Assembly: GCA_009780595.1 (NCBI GenBank)
Contig: WQZT01000098.1
Span: 1 to 6,428 of the forward strand
Direction of reading: 5' to 3'
Origin: Treponema sp.
GTDB lineage: Bacteria; Spirochaetota; Spirochaetia; Treponematales; Breznakiellaceae
DNA: 6,428 nt
The notes under the pieces were generated by a model that did not search any database, was not told the DNA's origin, and worked only from the letters and a program-made list of their open reading frames with translations. The position numbers and the translations under genes were made by a program. Positions 5,570-6,428 of the stretch are shown here, piece by piece; positions within the stretch are counted from its first letter, which is position 1, and each line of letters opens with the position of its first letter.

Positions 5570-6428
5570 ATGGACAATGTGCTGGTGCTGTTTGAAACAG
5601 ACCCGGATTTTCGCAAAGAGATTACTGACATTTTTAGCGAGTATAACATTATTTTTAACGAGAGTCCAAAAACGTCTGCTATCGATAACCAGACTGCCGA
5701 AAACGCAACGGTGATTTTCGGCAATCCAAAGGCGAAGTTCCTGCAACTCTGCCCCCGCTTGAAGTGGCTGCAACTTCACAGTTCCGGCGCGAACGGGTAT
5801 GTTACTGGAGAAATCAAGGAAACGGTTCTGCTTACCAGCGCAACAGGCTGCTACGGACACGCCGTTTCCGAACACATGGCGGCTCTTACGTTGGCGCTTG
5901 TCAAAAAGTTGCACCTGTATCGCGATGAACAGGCCGCAGCCCGCTGGCAAGCACGGGGAACTGTCAACAGCATTCGCGGTTCGGTTGTGCTGGTAATCGG
6001 GCTTGGGGACATCGGCGCGGAATACGGGCGGCTGATGAAGGCGCTGGGCGCTTACGTTATCGGTGTGCGCCGTAGCGTTCGGGCAAAACCCGAGTATGTC
6101 GATGAACTCCTGGCAGTGCAGGCAATGGTGGAAGCCCTGCCGCGCGCCGATGTGGTCGCCCTCGCGCTCCCCGAAACGCAGGACACCGCCGGGATTATCG
6201 GCCGCCCGCAATTGGCACTGATGAAGCGTGGCGCGGTGCTCATTAACGCCGGGCGCGGTTCCGCCATCGACACCGAAGCCCTCTGCGATGCCCTTGAATC
6301 GGGGGCGCTGGGCGGCGCGGGACTTGACGTGATTGACACCGAGCCGCTGCCGGCAGAACACCGGCTGTGGAACATGGAGAATGCGCTTATCACTCCCCAC
6401 ATAGCCGGGCAACGCTCGTTGCCGCAGA
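5570..6428 (+). CDS. D-isomer-specific 2-hydroxyacid dehydrogenase, NAD-binding, 3' partial
   Basis: This cytoplasmic enzyme family reversibly reduces a 2-keto acid to the D-2-hydroxy acid with NAD(P)H. The 286 visible residues cover nearly all of the usual 310-330 and have no stop. The split substrate-binding domain is at about 1-100 and includes LKWLQLHSSGANGY (64-77). The Rossmann domain follows, with the dinucleotide motif G144-L-G146-D-I-G149. The catalytic triad is intact: R229 in INAGRGS, E258 in DTEPLP and H277 in TPHIAG. About 25-45 C-terminal residues lie beyond the window. The residues after the second Rossmann strand (VIGVRRS) lack an acidic residue and carry two arginines, which may favour NADPH over NADH; this is inference. 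The substrate is not identifiable, and glyoxylate/hydroxypyruvate reductase-like roles are possible. It probably shares a transcript with the transporter gene. Confidence 0.93.
   Translation, partial: MDNVLVLFETDPDFRKEITDIFSEYNIIFNESPKTSAIDNQTAENATVIFGNPKAKFLQLCPRLKWLQLHSSGANGYVTGEIKETVLLTSATGCYGHAVSEHMAALTLALVKKLHLYRDEQAAARWQARGTVNSIRGSVVLVIGLGDIGAEYGRLMKALGAYVIGVRRSVRAKPEYVDELLAVQAMVEALPRADVVALALPETQDTAGIIGRPQLALMKRGAVLINAGRGSAIDTEALCDALESGALGGAGLDVIDTEPLPAEHRLWNMENALITPHIAGQRSLPQ

Noticed and set aside
5507..6412. Long open frame on the - strand (301 codons) opposite the dehydrogenase
   Set aside because: The + strand frame has an intact catalytic triad, Rossmann motif and Shine-Dalgarno site. 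The antisense translation shows no recognisable domain and looks like a by-product of codon bias.

Overview
This window carries five complete or near-complete genes and one gene cut by the right edge, all on the + strand, with short gaps. Its makers cannot be named with certainty. The mix of a surface-type repeat protein (Listeria-Bacteroides/InlB B-type repeats joined to RCC1 repeats), a short-form alpha-glucan phosphorylase, a VUT-family queuosine precursor transporter and a PIN-domain toxin-antitoxin pair suggests a host-associated anaerobic bacterium. A spirochaete of the Treponema type is my best guess, but this is inference from gene content and mid-range base composition, not from a marker gene.

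Layout. Positions 1-1424 hold the 3' part of a gene for a large repeat protein that begins left of the window: 74-residue InlB B-type repeats, one Ig-like segment, then four RCC1 repeats and an abrupt end. Positions 1425-1612 are non-coding and unusually structured: three near-perfect hairpins in a row, at least one terminator-like, then a good promoter with an inverted repeat over its -35 box. Positions 1613-2133 are a small toxin-antitoxin cassette: a 69-residue antitoxin overlapping a VapC/PIN toxin that stops early, before its usual fourth acidic residue. A tandem ATTGACA repeat (2141-2154) follows at once and seems to supply the promoter of a complete glgP (2178-4718). After a 76-base gap come a six-segment membrane transporter of the YhhQ/QPTR type (4795-5529) and, 40 bases later, a D-2-hydroxyacid dehydrogenase that runs off the window (5570 onward). 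Both of these last genes have clear Shine-Dalgarno sites.

How the genes relate. I see no single pathway. glgP is glycogen/maltodextrin breakdown, the transporter feeds queuosine tRNA modification, and the dehydrogenase reduces an unidentified 2-keto acid. The last two are close enough to share a transcript, and no clear terminator separates glgP from them. The toxin-antitoxin pair has visibly lower G+C than glgP and looks like an acquired module lodged between the repeat-protein gene and glgP.

I found no clearly new biological system. The points most worth a second look are the palindrome cluster at 1427-1548, the truncated VapC whose end abuts the glgP promoter, the broken end of the RCC1 array, and two promoters placed so that transcripts would start at or next to the ATG.
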